A stretch of DNA of 64,000 nt from Bicyclus anynana (taxonomy: Eukaryota; Arthropoda; Insecta; Lepidoptera; Nymphalidae). The DNA lies in NCBI RefSeq assembly GCF_947172395.1, contig NC_069105.1:7833971-7897970 (forward strand), given 5' to 3'. Positions 47,180-59,600 of the stretch are shown here, piece after piece (position 1 is the stretch's first letter; every line of letters starts with the position of its first letter). Below the pieces are notes generated by a model. That model was not told the origin of the DNA and made no database searches. It saw only the letters and a list, made by a program, of their open reading frames with translations. Position numbers and translations under genes: made by a program.

Positions 47180-48621
47180 TTTTTTTTTTTTCTTGTACGG
47201 CCAATCTGCGATCAGTCCTAAGACTATAAACAAATATGTTGCGAGTGTCTTTGTCTTGTGGAGGTCGATCCTCATTAGGAGTCGGCGCTCATTTGGTGCG
47301 TCCTGTTTTTTAAATGTCCAGGTCGAGTATGCGTTTACGTTTAAGACGCCTCGGACAGTCATCAGTCAAGAGTCTGTTTGCTAAGATATTAGGATGAATA
47401 AGGAGTCGCTTCTTGTATCTTTTGGCTAGCCCCCTAACTTCGTCCTTTACTGTGCAAATTTGCAAATTATGATGTAGTTCCTCATTCGTGATAAACCACG
47501 GCGAGTTGGCGATAGTACGTAGTATTTTATTTTGCATTCTTTGCAGGATATTTAGGCTAGTGTCGCATGCACTACCCCACAGTTGAGCGCCATAGGCCCA
47601 GGCCGGCTTCAAGATGCACGTGTAAATAAGCAGCTTGTTGTCAACGGACAGCTTAGAGTTTCTGCCTAAAAGCCAGTGGAATGTTTTAAATCTGATATTC
47701 AGCTCTTCTCTTTTAGTTTTTATATGCTTTTTCCACGTGAGTCTGCGGTCTAGATATAGGCCTAAGTATTTGACGTGTTCATTGTGAGGCAAAGTGTTGT
47801 TATCTAGATGGACCGGCGGACAATCTCCTGTTCTTAAAGCAAACGTGACCTGAACAGATTTATTGGCGCTTGTCTTAATCCTCCAATTCCGCAGCCATGT
47901 TGCAACCTGATCAAGACCTGTTTGCAGCAGTGCTGATGCTGAAGTAGCATTTTTATGGCTTGCTAATATAGCTGTGTCGTCGGCAAATGTTGCTGTTGTA
48001 ATATTTGATAGAGTCGGTAGGTCGGCTGTGTATATTGTATATAGAGTAGGCCCCAAAACAGATCCCTGCGGCACACCAGCGCTAATATTGAAAAACGAAG
48101 ATGTTGTGTCTTTTTCTTTTACTTGAAAAATTCTATCAGACAGATAGGAGGAGAGAAGTGGTATGTAGCTATGTGGTAGCACTGATTTGAGTTTGCACAA
48201 AAGACCTTTGTGCCAGACCTTATCGAATGCCTGCTGAATGTCTAAGAAAGCAGAAGCACAATATTCTTTATGTTCTAGGGATTTTCGAATTTTATCGCAC
48301 ACTCGATGGACTTGTTCTACTGTCGAATGATGCTGTCTAAAGCCAAATTGATGAGGAGGAATCAAGTTGTTTTCATTTAAAATTGGTATTAATCTTTCCA
48401 GAAGGGCTTTCTCGAATAGTTTTGACAAGGTTGGTAATAAGCTTATAGGTCGATAAGATTTGATGTCATGTGGTGGTTTCCCCGCTTTGTGAATCATCAG
48501 TATCTGAGACACCTTCCATATTCTCGGAAAATATTGTGTTCTCAGAATACCGTTAAATAGGTATGATAGAAAACTAATGCTTTCTTGGGTAGCTCTATCA
48601 AGACCTCTTTTGTGATTAAGT
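47180..48621 (-). mobile_element. Jockey-like non-LTR retrotransposon, 5' truncated, 12-bp target-site duplication
   Basis: CTTTTAACAATT occurs at 47168-47179 and again at 48622-48633, bracketing the element. A poly-T run right after the left copy is the poly-A tail read on the other strand. The frame on the minus strand is open from about 48630 to 47310 (YRPISLLPTLSKLFEKAL, QFGFRQHHSTVEQ, LDIQQAFDKVWH, GVPQGSVLGPTLY, FADDTAIL), covering the reverse transcriptase and C-terminus. The endonuclease half and ORF1 are missing. Confidence 0.88.
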
Positions 48622-49108
48622 CTTTTAACAATTAAAGCTATAAAAATACGAGTTACTACTTAGGCAATGAAAAATATAAGTTACTATTTTTCCCTAATTT
48701 TAGGGAAAAGCTAAATGTAACACAATTGGTAACCCCAAAATGCAGATAATCCGACTAATTTAAAAATGTTTCTTAATGCACGGAAAATGGCTATTCTGGA
48801 CGCAATTATTATCAATAATACACTGTAATCTTTGATTATTATAACCTACTCAATTTCGGTGGTTAATCATGCAAAATTTCATTATTTTGTAAAGACTATT
48901 TACGAGTTTCTTTTATTCTTTCTGGATATTTTCATTGTCATTCAAATCCTAATTACAAACTTTACCTAAGTATCATCTTTCATGATAAAAATAAGTTGAA
49001 ATTATAGTACTAACGTATGAAAGGTTAAGTTTTCACATTTTCGTTCAGTGCGGCTTTTGCAGCCCAAAACACTACAATTCACCATTTTAAATATCTAAAG
49101 AAATAATT

Positions 49109-52100
49109 TTTTTTTAGTAGGTTTAAACATTCGTGTTCAGGAAGAATTCCCCAAAAAAGTTCTTGACGTAAGGAGAGACTTGAAAATCAAACAAAAAATG
49201 GAAATTGAAAAGGGAAACATAGCCTACATAAAATATGACAAACTTATTATTAAAGATAAAAAAGAACTCACCCATAACAAGAGAGTGTTGTCAGAATCTC
49301 CAGAACACATATCCCCTAACGAAAATAACTACACACAAAAGAAAAAATCGCACAAAAAATATAGAGCAAACTCCAACTCTATAACTTCATACATGGTGCG
49401 ACCCGAAATGGCATGAAATTTAGATGGCCCCCTCCAGAATACCAAAACAATACCAAAAACTCAAGAATACTATAACAAAACTACGCTCCCAAGCCGATTG
49501 GTCATCGTGGGAGACGCAGACCAAAACCCTCCAGAACAACATAATATCAATATCAATATTGACACCGAACAAAGCTCAAAAATGAAACATAACAATCTCT
49601 ACCTTGCTACTTACAACGTACGCAGTCTATCTTCACACGAACGCCTACTAGAGCTCGATACAGCATTAAAAAGAATTAAATTTGACGTTATTGGTCTATC
49701 CGAAACTAAGCGCCTCGGGAACTCAATTGAGGAATACAGGAATTTCATACTGTTCTACATAGGACAAACACCCGGGCTTCATGGTGTCGGCTTTATAGTA
49801 AAAAAATACCTTAAAGAAAACATATTGAATTTTAACGGATTGTCTGAACGAGTAGCTATCCTGAATCTCTCATTTGACAAATTAAAACTATCCATTATTC
49901 AAGTTTATGCACCAACGGAGGCAGCGCCTGATGAAGACATCAAAGAATTTTACAAAACTTTAAATACGGCACTCTCGATGTCCAACCGAAATGTTATAGT
50001 CATGGGCGACTTTAACGCAAAAATAGGCCTAGCAAAGTCGGGAGAAAATTCGATAATTAAATACGGATACGGTACCAGGAACGGCAGAGGAGAAATGTTG
50101 ATAGAGTTCGCATTTGAAAACAACTTGCCCATCTTGAACACTTTCTTCAAGAAAAAAGACAAGCGCAGATGGACCTGGAGATCACCGGATGGCTCTACAA
50201 AAAACGAAATAGATTTTATACTATCAAATCTCAAAGACAATGTCACTAACATCGAGGTGATCGACTTACCGTTCTCGTCAGATCACAGACAGGTTAGAGC
50301 AACCCTGCAGCTGCAAACAGCACATAAAAAATCAAGAAAAAATTATGGCAACCAACCAAAAAGTTCATTACTACAGGATGACGAGATAAAAACTTACCTA
50401 GAACTTCTTAATACATCCATCAATAATTTAATGATAATTAACGAAAATACAGTTCAAACATTTTACGACAAACTAATCCACGCTATTACCACGAGTCAAC
50501 AACTGGCATATAATCCAGCGAACCAATCAAAAAACAAAATTATAAATGACCGAACTATGGATTTATTAAAAAGAAAGTATGAACTACAGAAGATCAAACC
50601 TAAAACTAGAAGTATGAAAAATGAGTTAAGCGCTCTTTACAAACTTACTAGCAAATATCTCAAAGCAGACTATGAAGAACATAGAAAAAATATAATAGAA
50701 AAACACCTAACAAGTAATAGCAGCATGAAAAAGGCCTACAAGGAACTCAGAACTCACAAATCATGGATTACGAGCTTACACGACTCTACTAATACGGTCC
50801 ATAATCGAAGAGATATACTTAAAATAGCGACAGCTTTCTATAAAAAACTATACAGTGAGAGCCGTGTAGAAAACGTTACGCACATGAACGATATAGCCTA
50901 TAATGAAGAGCCATCGCATACTGAATATATTCCCTTCGATATAACTGAAGTTTTAAGCGAAATAAAGAAGCTGAAAAATGATAAAAGTCCTGGTTCTGAC
51001 AAAGTATCAAACGAAGCAATAAAAACTGCGGGCGTATGTCTAGCATGCCCCCTGACAAAATTATTTAATGAAATTATAGAGAAAGGTGTCGCCCCCAGAC
51101 AGTGGACAGAATCTACAATAATACTGCTATACAAAAAGGGAAACCCACACAACATTTCCAACTACCGTCCAATAAGCATACTACCATGTCTTTATAAGCT
51201 CTTCGCCTCTCTCATAGAGAAAAGAATAAAAGGAACAATAGAGTCGAGTCAGCCAATAGAGCAAGCAGGCTTTAGATCTGGATTTTCTACAATAGACAAC
51301 ATACACGCAATCGAAATATTGATAGAAAAATTCCAAGAATACCGGAAGCCGCTCTACATAGGCTTTATTGATTACAAAAAAGCGTTCGACAGCTTGACTT
51401 ACCAGGCTATATGGAAAACATTGCTAAACTTAAATATAAACCAAGAATACATAAAAATACTGAAACATCTTTACGAAAATAGCACAAGTAAGATCCAACT
51501 AGAATCAACAGGTCCACCATTTGCTATTAAACGCGGTGTAAAACAAGGTGACCCCCTATCTCCGAAAATTTTCATAGCCGTGCTCGAGTCAGCCCTAAGC
51601 ACTCTACAATGGAAAAATATTGGAATATACATTCGAGGAAAGTACTTGAGCCATCTGAGATTTGCCGACGATATAGCCATTTTCTCAGAAAGTAGTGCGC
51701 AAATGAACCTCATGGTGAATTCACTGAACGAAGCAAGCAAAAAAGCAGGATTAGAAATAAATTTTAGTAAATCAAAAATAATGACTAACCATATAGAAAC
51801 TCCAATAATAGTAGAAAACACGCAACTGGAATTCATAAATAAATATATATATTTAGGCAAACAAATATCCTTTCAAAATGATAGGAACGAAGAAGAAATA
51901 GAAAGGAGAATTAAATTTGCATGGAACAAATTTTGGAGTATGAAAGAAGTATTGAAAAGCCAAATGCCTATGAAGCTGAAAAGTAAAATAATGAACACCT
52001 GCATCCTACCTACTTTAACTTACGGCTGCCAGACTTGGAAATTTACCAAGAAGGCTAAAACAATGATTAGGACTTGCCAAAGAGCTATGGAACGAAGCAT

Positions 52101-52582
52101 AACTAATATCAAAAAAATTCACAAAATCCGTCACTCCATCATCAGGCAGAAAACAAAAATAATCGACGCCCTAACCTTCGCACTTAAAGCCAAATGGAAA
52201 TGGGCCGGACATGTCGCTCGACTCACAGATGACCGTTGGACTGTCAGAATAACGAAATGGCCGGGACCTAAAGGATCACGAGGCAGAGGCAGACCACGTT
52301 ATCGGTGGGTCGACGACATCATAAATTTTACCGGCAAAAACTGGCTACTGAAGGCAAAAGACCGATCAAAATGGCAGCACCTGGAGGAGGCCTTCACCGT
52401 AAAGGGTTCTTCTTTTAAATAAAAGGGAAGATATAATAAATAAACATTTTAAAATTGTAAAATTACTTAATTTATCAATTAACAAATTAAAATACTTATT
52501 ACCTAATTAATTGTAAATAAGAAGAAATAAAAGGCTTTTTTATTTTTTTTTTATTTTTATTTTTTTTATTATTTTATTTATT
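49109..52582 (+). mobile_element. RTE-like non-LTR retrotransposon, 5' truncated, with 13-bp target-site duplication
   Basis: The 13-base word TAAAGAAATAATT occurs at 49096-49108 and 52583-52595, directly flanking the element. The inside carries the end of an upstream coding segment (readable from about 49115), an endonuclease/reverse transcriptase frame to 52422, and an AT-rich 3' tail ending in poly-T/A runs. The 5' end lacks the start of the protein, typical of incomplete target-primed reverse transcription. The perfect duplication and the nearly open frame point to a young insertion. Confidence 0.9.
49498..52422 (+). CDS. Endonuclease/reverse transcriptase of the RTE-like element
   Basis: A frame of 974 codons from the first TTG after an upstream stop. 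The N-terminal third is an APE-type endonuclease (TYNVRSL, GLSETKR, MGDFNAKIG, EIDFILSN, SSDHRQVR). The middle is a reverse transcriptase: NYRPISIL, AGFRSGFST, DYKKAFDSL, GVKQGDPLSPKIF and the catalytic FADD in LRFADDIAIF. The C-terminus GRGRPRYRWVDDI followed by W...LEEAF is typical of RTE-like elements in insects. The same frame continues upstream to about 49115 except for one TGA at 49414-49416, so the true start was further left and is lost. Confidence 0.92.
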   Translation: MVIVGDADQNPPEQHNININIDTEQSSKMKHNNLYLATYNVRSLSSHERLLELDTALKRIKFDVIGLSETKRLGNSIEEYRNFILFYIGQTPGLHGVGFIVKKYLKENILNFNGLSERVAILNLSFDKLKLSIIQVYAPTEAAPDEDIKEFYKTLNTALSMSNRNVIVMGDFNAKIGLAKSGENSIIKYGYGTRNGRGEMLIEFAFENNLPILNTFFKKKDKRRWTWRSPDGSTKNEIDFILSNLKDNVTNIEVIDLPFSSDHRQVRATLQLQTAHKKSRKNYGNQPKSSLLQDDEIKTYLELLNTSINNLMIINENTVQTFYDKLIHAITTSQQLAYNPANQSKNKIINDRTMDLLKRKYELQKIKPKTRSMKNELSALYKLTSKYLKADYEEHRKNIIEKHLTSNSSMKKAYKELRTHKSWITSLHDSTNTVHNRRDILKIATAFYKKLYSESRVENVTHMNDIAYNEEPSHTEYIPFDITEVLSEIKKLKNDKSPGSDKVSNEAIKTAGVCLACPLTKLFNEIIEKGVAPRQWTESTIILLYKKGNPHNISNYRPISILPCLYKLFASLIEKRIKGTIESSQPIEQAGFRSGFSTIDNIHAIEILIEKFQEYRKPLYIGFIDYKKAFDSLTYQAIWKTLLNLNINQEYIKILKHLYENSTSKIQLESTGPPFAIKRGVKQGDPLSPKIFIAVLESALSTLQWKNIGIYIRGKYLSHLRFADDIAIFSESSAQMNLMVNSLNEASKKAGLEINFSKSKIMTNHIETPIIVENTQLEFINKYIYLGKQISFQNDRNEEEIERRIKFAWNKFWSMKEVLKSQMPMKLKSKIMNTCILPTLTYGCQTWKFTKKAKTMIRTCQRAMERSITNIKKIHKIRHSIIRQKTKIIDALTFALKAKWKWAGHVARLTDDRWTVRITKWPGPKGSRGRGRPRYRWVDDIINFTGKNWLLKAKDRSKWQHLEEAFTVKGSSFK

Positions 52583-52595
52583 TAAAGAAATAATT

Positions 52596-53451
52596 ATTAC
52601 ACTTAATTAAGAACAAAGAACACAATTTATACTTTAAAAAACAAATTTTAGTCCACATGAAGTTTACTCCACAAAGTTCGTCTGCCCCGTGACCTCACAG
52701 GGCAGACAAATTAAAGCGAGATTCTGATAAGGACAAAAACTTTTCTCGGGCTCTGTCACTCTTTCAGGATTTCGTATAGCTACATCTCATTCGTTCACGG
52801 TATTATTCTTCCATGTCAATTCTATATAATTCTTTTTCTTAGGCGGACGCCCTTTTTTAGCGGACGTCTACTAACTACCTACCGTCAGAGTAATCTCACG
52901 GAATTTCAAATCGAAATTACGCATTAGGAAAACGAACACAGAAATTCAGTGTATGCGGCTGTCCTTATATTTTGTATCATAGATTTGAGTTTGAGTTTGG
53001 ATCCTTTTTTGGATCACTCACACCTTAATTTCAAATTTTTTTAAGTATATTTATTTATTTATTAAACCTTTTCAAACATATATTGACTCACAAATGTGAC
53101 AGATCTTACGGTTACGTTCTACCTGGGAACACAAATTAGAAATTAGTTACTACGTAACTTGGGAATCATAACGATCACGCTGTTTTTCCCGTTCCATTTG
53201 CTGCCGTGAATTGCAATTATAAACTCAAGTGGAATTGATTATGGAGCGTTTTGAACGTTGATGTAAATAATAAAAAAAATAGCGAGTAAAATAACGAATG
53301 TGCTTTGACCACACTACTGAAGTTAAACTTTTTTCATCATTTTTCGTTAACACATTAATTAGCTTAATCCCTATGTAAAGAGAATTTAAAAATGTTTTAC
53401 TTCAAAAACAGTATTTTTAAATATTGTATACTTTGCTGAAGTTCATCATGA
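52596..53451. other. Intergenic AT-rich stretch
   Basis: Between the RTE-like insertion and the foldback repeat. No open frame or named repeat recognised. Confidence 0.5.
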
Positions 53452-53628
53452 TTATATAATGATCTATTTATTTTGCTATCATCCGCAAAAATTCGACGAA
53501 CCCATGCAACAACGTTCATAAAGAGAGTTACTCCATATAGAAAGTATTTTGTCGGACCTGGGTGACGTTGTCACATGGGTTCGTCGAATTTTCGCGGATG
53601 ATAGCAAAATAAATAAATCATTATATAA
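53452..53628. repeat. Long inverted repeat (foldback element)
   Basis: Arms 53452-53506 and 53574-53628 (55 bp) match as reverse complements with two mismatches; pairing continues weakly inward (CAACAACGT / ACGTTGTCA). The arms start TTATATAATGAT and end GACGAACCCATG. Likely a foldback or MITE. Confidence 0.88.
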
Positions 53629-53689
53629 CAGTATTTTTTTTTTAATTTAATTTTTTTTTTTTTTTTATTTGTCCCCAACTTTGGGACAG

Positions 53690-54530
53690 GATTTTTTTTT
53701 TAATTTAAAGTTACCGACCGTATCTGTGGTTCCACATGATTCTTGATAGAAGTATTTTAATAATTACAATTTACCGCCGATTTAAAAAATCGCTCGTACT
53801 TGACTTTTTTTTCCTGTTGAGTAAATGCCGTTTAGCTCCCTGTGGAACTACTACGACGTCACCGGTGGGGAGGTGGGCGAGCGCGGAAGCATTGCCTGTG
53901 CACGAAGGCTGAAATAAAAACAGAGGACGGAACGGCTCTCTAAGGGCGTCTTCTATGAGACTCGGGCCTCGGCTCAGAGGGCCATTCGGGAGGGTTTAAC
54001 CGTGGCCTGAGTGAATCAGTCCGGACGCCCCCGAGATGGTGAGTTAGAAAACCCACGTTAGATATCGGGGACCTCGTCTTCGCCGGCGAAGATGCCGTGT
54101 AGCTTGTGTTTGTGTTGCCTGAGAAGCATTGTCGGTTGTCATGTCATCGTCAGGATCGTAAAGGACGTTTTTGGGACGTCTCTGGTTGGAGTTAGCGTTA
54201 AGGTTTGGAGTATAGTTGCAGGCCTTAACCACTAGTTGGTTGGGATGGATGGCAGCTCTGTCAAAATAGTTTTGAGAGAGCTGTTTCAAGTAAACTAGAA
54301 AGAACTATTGGAGGTAGTTCTAAGTCTCTATGGAGGTAGTTATTACGTACAAACCACGGCGCGCCCGTGATTTGCCGTAAGAATCGATTTTGCAGAGTTT
54401 GTAGCGGCTTAAGTGTCGCTTTGGGACGGTGAGCGAACACTACACTAGCGTAGGTTAGGATCGGACGGTCGTACTTGACTATAAAGTAGTCTGAACTAGG
54501 CCACAATGGAACGTAGCCTGTCTGTCAATT
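53690..54530 (-). pseudogene. Decayed Jockey-like retrotransposon 3' end
   Basis: Two overlapping minus-strand frames (54506-54261 and 54289-54044) read as one C-terminus broken by a frameshift near 54285: RPILTYASVVFAHRPKA, LQNRFLRQITGAPWFVRN, then YFDRAAIHPNQLVVKAC. Low-complexity T-runs at 53637-53700 mark the 3' tail. The 53830-54040 part looks like its 3' untranslated region. Confidence 0.75.
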
Positions 54531-54879
54531 TCGATTTTCTTTTACCAACAATTATTATTGTAGTCTGCGCCACAACTAATATCTGGCATATTAGAAAAAA
54601 AAACTGTTATTATAATGAAAATCACATTTGACATCGTTTCTGAAATTCCAGTACAAAATGAGTAAATACAAATTTTATTTAGTTTGATTTTAGACGTGTT
54701 TTTGTGTAATCTGCAATAGGATCAATAATAATAAATGATTTCGCTATGCTGGCGGCTTCAAGAATTATGAGGTTATTTATCTTACTTTCTTTTGTGTAAA
54801 ATTTAAACATAAAATAGCTCTAGCTCTAGGTATCCGAGCGGCTATCTGTTATAATTTTCTTTTATAATTTTAATAGCGT

Positions 54880-55070
54880 ATACACATTAATAAAGAGGAA
54901 ATATTAGAGTGTTTGTTTGTTTGTTTGTTTGCATTGAATAGGTTCTGAAACTACTGAAACAATTTGAAAAACTCCTTCACTGTTGCGAAGCTGCAACAAC
55001 GCCAAGTGCTTTATGTTTTACTCTATCACCGTATTTCTAGGAAAACGGGGACCTCGCGGGTGAATCCGCG
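54880..55070 (+). mobile_element. Helitron-like element, diverged
   Basis: Contains TAATAAAGAGGAAATATTAG, (GTTT)n, GCATTGAATAGGTTCTGAAA and GAAAACGGGGACCTCGCGGG. Confidence 0.7.
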
Positions 55071-56149
55071 ATAATATATTTACTACCACATTCACAACTA
55101 TGTAAACTTTAAACAAAATATCCCTATAGTTGATGTGAATAATTATTAGTTTTCGTTGAATAGTTAACCCAGAACCTTTGAAAGTTCAATATTAAGAAAA
55201 AACATAATATCTACAGTAGAGTACAGTAGAATTCTAGCACCACCATTCGTCTGAGAGTAGTTCAGTTAGAACTTAGATTTTAGAAAAAAAAAATGTTTAT
55301 GTTTAGTTTAGATGGGTTTGTCAATTCTTGAACTTGACATTGACGTTGACGTTTTATACAATTTATTGACATTTGACGGTGCGGTGACGGTGACGCACTT
55401 GAAAAAAATAATAATAGAATAATACATATTTTGTGTTTTTAAATATTACAAAAAGCCAACAATATAATTTTGTTAGACACAGTCATATAATCTAGTAAGT
55501 ACAGCTAACATTACTTACGTTCTGAACAAATGTCGATTACGTAGCACTTGTTTTTGTATAGATAAGAGGTGTTATTTCGTTTATTACCCGAGTAACAGTG
55601 TTTTTATTAAAAACAAATCAAACATTAGGAAATTGACCAGAGTTCCAGGTGATAATAAGTGTCAGCTAAGCTAATTGGCGGCAGGTGTTCTTTCATTTCG
55701 TCAAATTATTACGAAATTATTGTGTATTTTATGTACTTAAAGTTCTGACATTGTTTGTTACGTAGTGATCTCAGTACAGCTGAAGAAGTCATGTATGACG
55801 GCTTAAATTAACGTTGTACTTACTAGAAAGCACTCTTACATAGTTAAATGCAATTGCATTATGTGTATTACTTTGTATTTTTTTTTTTAGTTTAGTAATG
55901 TTATCTAATCATTTTCACTTGTTTTCGATATCTTTGTGTAATTGATGATATATCTTTTGCATATTATATATAGATAATTGATTTTTTTTTTAGGTTTTTA
56001 GTCAAATAGCTATATTTGCGATTACACATTATATTGTAATGTAGTTTATGATTATGTGAGTTGAAATAATAAACCAACTCCATAATTATTATCGATTTTA
56101 AAGGCCCAGCACTCGGTCAGGTCTCTCTTGTTATAATAATATCATCCGG
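55071..56149. other. Probable phosphatase upstream region
   Basis: No coding sequence. Clusters of TGACATT/TGACGTT/GGTGACGGTGACG at 55335-55395 and TCAGT words are present, but no promoter can be fixed. Confidence 0.35.
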
Positions 56150-56318
56150 CGAGATTGTAGTTCAAAGTTCCCACCCCCTTGGGAATATTGCAGTAAAATA
56201 TGACCTATGTTACTGTATCTGATACAATAGCTTTCCATTGGTTGAAGAATTTCAGTAGTTTCAGAGCCTATTCATTACAAACAAGCATTCAAAACTTTCC
56301 TCTCTAGAATTTAATATT
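56150..56318 (-). mobile_element. Helitron-like element upstream of the phosphatase
   Basis: Diverged reverse copy: TATGACCTATGTTACTG, TTCAGAGCCTATTCATTACA, AAACTTTCCTCTCTAGAA. It lies about 370 bp upstream of the phosphatase ATG. Confidence 0.65.
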
Positions 56319-56514
56319 CTAAAGAGATTAAAAATGTGGTATACTTATGAAGCTGTCTATAACATCTGTCAGGTCAGCTATTTATAGCCCTTAGACCACT
56401 TTAATCTGGCCCTGGTAAAAATTGGTTTGTAACGGACGTTACCAACTATAAACCAGCTCCCTGAAAATTCCAAGTTTGTAGCATATAAATAAAGGACTTT
56501 CATACAAACTTGCG

Positions 56515-56662
56515 AGACCCTTTAGACCTCTTTAATCCAGCCCTTTCGCAAATTCCATTCTTAGAGGATACTTACTGACTATAACCTACCTCCCTGAGAA
56601 ATTTCATCTTTGTATGTCAAATGGTTTTGAGATTTTGTGATGAATGACCTTTCGCATTTAAG
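56515..56662 (+). mobile_element. Dispersed repeat next to the phosphatase start
   Basis: GACCTCTTTAATCCAGCCC, TATAACCTACCTCCCTGAG and GATGAATGACCTTTCGCATT also appear at 7040-7190. This copy ends about 20 bp before the acceptor (TTTACAG) that precedes the phosphatase ATG. Confidence 0.6.
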
Positions 56663-56689
56663 TTAAGATTATGAATTTACAGTAGAGTA

Positions 56690-59600
56690 ATGGGGCAGAC
56701 CCTATCAGAGCCGGTGACAGAGAAGCAGTCATCAACATGTCAGGACTCTCGCTACCTCGTCGGCTCATCGTGCATGCAAGGCTGGAGAGTTTCCATGGAC
56801 GACTCTCATACACAGATATTGTCATTACCCGATGACCCTGGCACGGCTTTCTTTGCGGTTTATGATGGACATGGGGGTAAGAAGAAATACTTTGAATATG
56901 CACTAACTCTAAAGTAGATTCAAAATATCTTTCATGTTGGTCTGCGGTCCCATCGGACTATGAGAGTGATGTAATAGAGAGTGGTTAACCTCAATGTGAG
57001 TATGGCCTCTGTGACTGAAAAAATAAAACTCAGTCTGGAGCATATTATTATATTTGGTATTAGCCAACGCCCCGCGGTTTTACCCGCGTAGTTCCCGTTC
57101 CTGTGAGAATATGGGGATAAAATATAGCCTATGACACTAAAAAATAACATGGCGTTCTAGCGGTAAACAAATTTTAAAAATCAGTAGTAGATCCAGATAT
57201 TACCACGTCCAACAACACAAACTTAATCTCTTTGCTAGTATTACATTTTATACATTTGTTATTTTGAAGTATAAGGTCCTAAACAAACTAAAGGTCAATT
57301 AAGATTAGTTGTGATAATCATAATTAAATGGTAATTTGTCAACAAATAAAAATAAAATGTTTCTTTTTGTTTGGTTGGTTGCATTAAAATTTTTTTGACT
57401 CTGTTAATTTTGCAATCTGTCATGAGACATTCATCTCGGTTTTAAGCAAGCATTTGCCTCTATTCTCAAATCTCAATAGCTCAACACTAAAGCGGCCAGG
57501 TTCATCAATGGAGGTAGTGGTTTGATACCTGCCCTATCTCGTATCTGGGCTATTGTCGTACCCACTCCTAAGACAGTCTTTTCTCTCTAGTTGGAGGGGA
57601 ATTTTTATTTTATTTAATTTTATAGAAATTTGGAATGGAAATATTGGTCTTATTAAAAAAAAAGATGTGTTCTTTCAGGTTCAAATATAGCAGAATATGC
57701 TGGCAAACATCTGCACAAGTTTATCACAGCGCGGCCAGAGTATCATCTTGGTAACATTGAGGAGGCATTGAAACAGGTAAATTATACTTATCTCAAGATT
57801 ATTTTCAATATGTATATGATTTGTTATCTGTTATCCCTAATATGCAAAGTAAGAAAATTACCTATTGGAAAGGTCCACTTGGAAAAAGGAAAGTAGGAAA
57901 GCCTATAGGAAGGTGGGTGGACGACATTACCGCAGTGGCCGGCCAAGGTTGGATGGAACTCACAAAAGAAAGGGACAAATGGAAAAAGATGGAGGAGGCT
58001 TATATCCGAAGGGGCCCATTATTAACCAATTAATTATTTAATATATAGACTAGTTAAAATAGTTTTAAGATATTGTTAAGTACTGTCTAAATTCATCTAA
58101 ATTCATCAAAATCATTATTATCCCTAATATTATAAACATAAATGTCTGGCTGCCTGTATCATAACACGGCGAAAACGCTGGATTAATTTAAATAAAATTT
58201 TGGTACAGCAATAAATGGACTCTTGGAGTATAAAATGGGTTATTTTTATCCCAAAAGTTCCACATTTCCTACAAGATTTGTGAAAAACAGATATTAATGT
58301 GAGCGAACTTAGCGGGCGACGTCTGGTAAATGTAGTCTAGCAATTGTTTATATTTTCCATGTGTTGTGAAAGTCGATCTTCATAAGGTGCCATTGGCATC
58401 CCCATGGACGAGGGAATTGCAGTAATAATTTCGCAGCACCACTAAGCCTAGGTTCAGATGACATACTCGGGGATGATATTTCGTAGAGTCTACCAGCGAT
58501 ACCGTTGAGTGTCGAGGCGATACCGTTGAAGTCTCGTAGATTATATCGTAGTCGTAGTCGAGTCGCGATGCCATCGAGTCACGATCTCGAGCCGATACTC
58601 TCACCAAAGTCTCTTGACAATACCATTCAGTCTTGCGGCGATGTTGAGACGGTACCGTTAAGTTCCGTGGCGATAACGCTCGTTCTCGCGGTGATACTGT
58701 CGAGTTTCGATGTGATACCGTATAGGTTTGTGATAATACCGAATTTTGTCGAAAGCAATCAATACAAGACTTATTAATCTTGGTTAGTTCGTGCTAATTA
58801 TTTTCGGTTAGTTGGCCAAATGAACTACAATAGTGTTTGTCTACAATCCGATTTTGGCAACAAATTTCCCTTTTTAGGGTTTCCTAGATTTGGACCAAGC
58901 GATGTTAGAAGAGGACATGCAAGAGAAGGTGGCGGGCAGCACTGCAGTGGTGGTGCTCATAAAGGACAACACGCTCTATTGCTCCAATGTAGGCGACTCG
59001 CGCGCCATTGCTAGCGTCAGGGGTGCAGTGAGTTGCTCTATTTCCAAAATGTTTAATGTGACCACAGATAACTTACCTTTTAGGAAGTAAATAGTATGGA
59101 CGCATGTTTCTATTCAATATTATATGATAACATTCCGATGCGATAATTTCATAACAGAAACGCATTTTCGACATTTGCTCCTAACTCCAAACCAACAACT
59201 AGAAATACTATGTCTAATTTTGCCTAACCTAATCTTAAACATAACCTTTTACTCCATAATTTTATAAATTGTCAGGTTCTTATATACTCATTCCTTATTT
59301 TATTCGCACAAGTCACACCACACATTCATCTCAATCAAATTCAATCAAACTAAATCAATTTAGTTCTCATGCATTCTTCTCCTATCCGTCTTTCAAATGT
59401 TGAAGATAATAATTAAGACAGCAGGCTTAATGTTCTCTTAGAAGCAAGAAAGTGTAGATTCCCACAACTTCCGAACTCTTTTAACATATCTACTACTGAG
59501 AATTTCTTGTAGGAAAGAAAAACTCAATATTCAACTGTTTTTCACGTGTCTGAAACAGTGAACCGTCGTAAGGAAACCCGCATACATGAGAATATATGAC

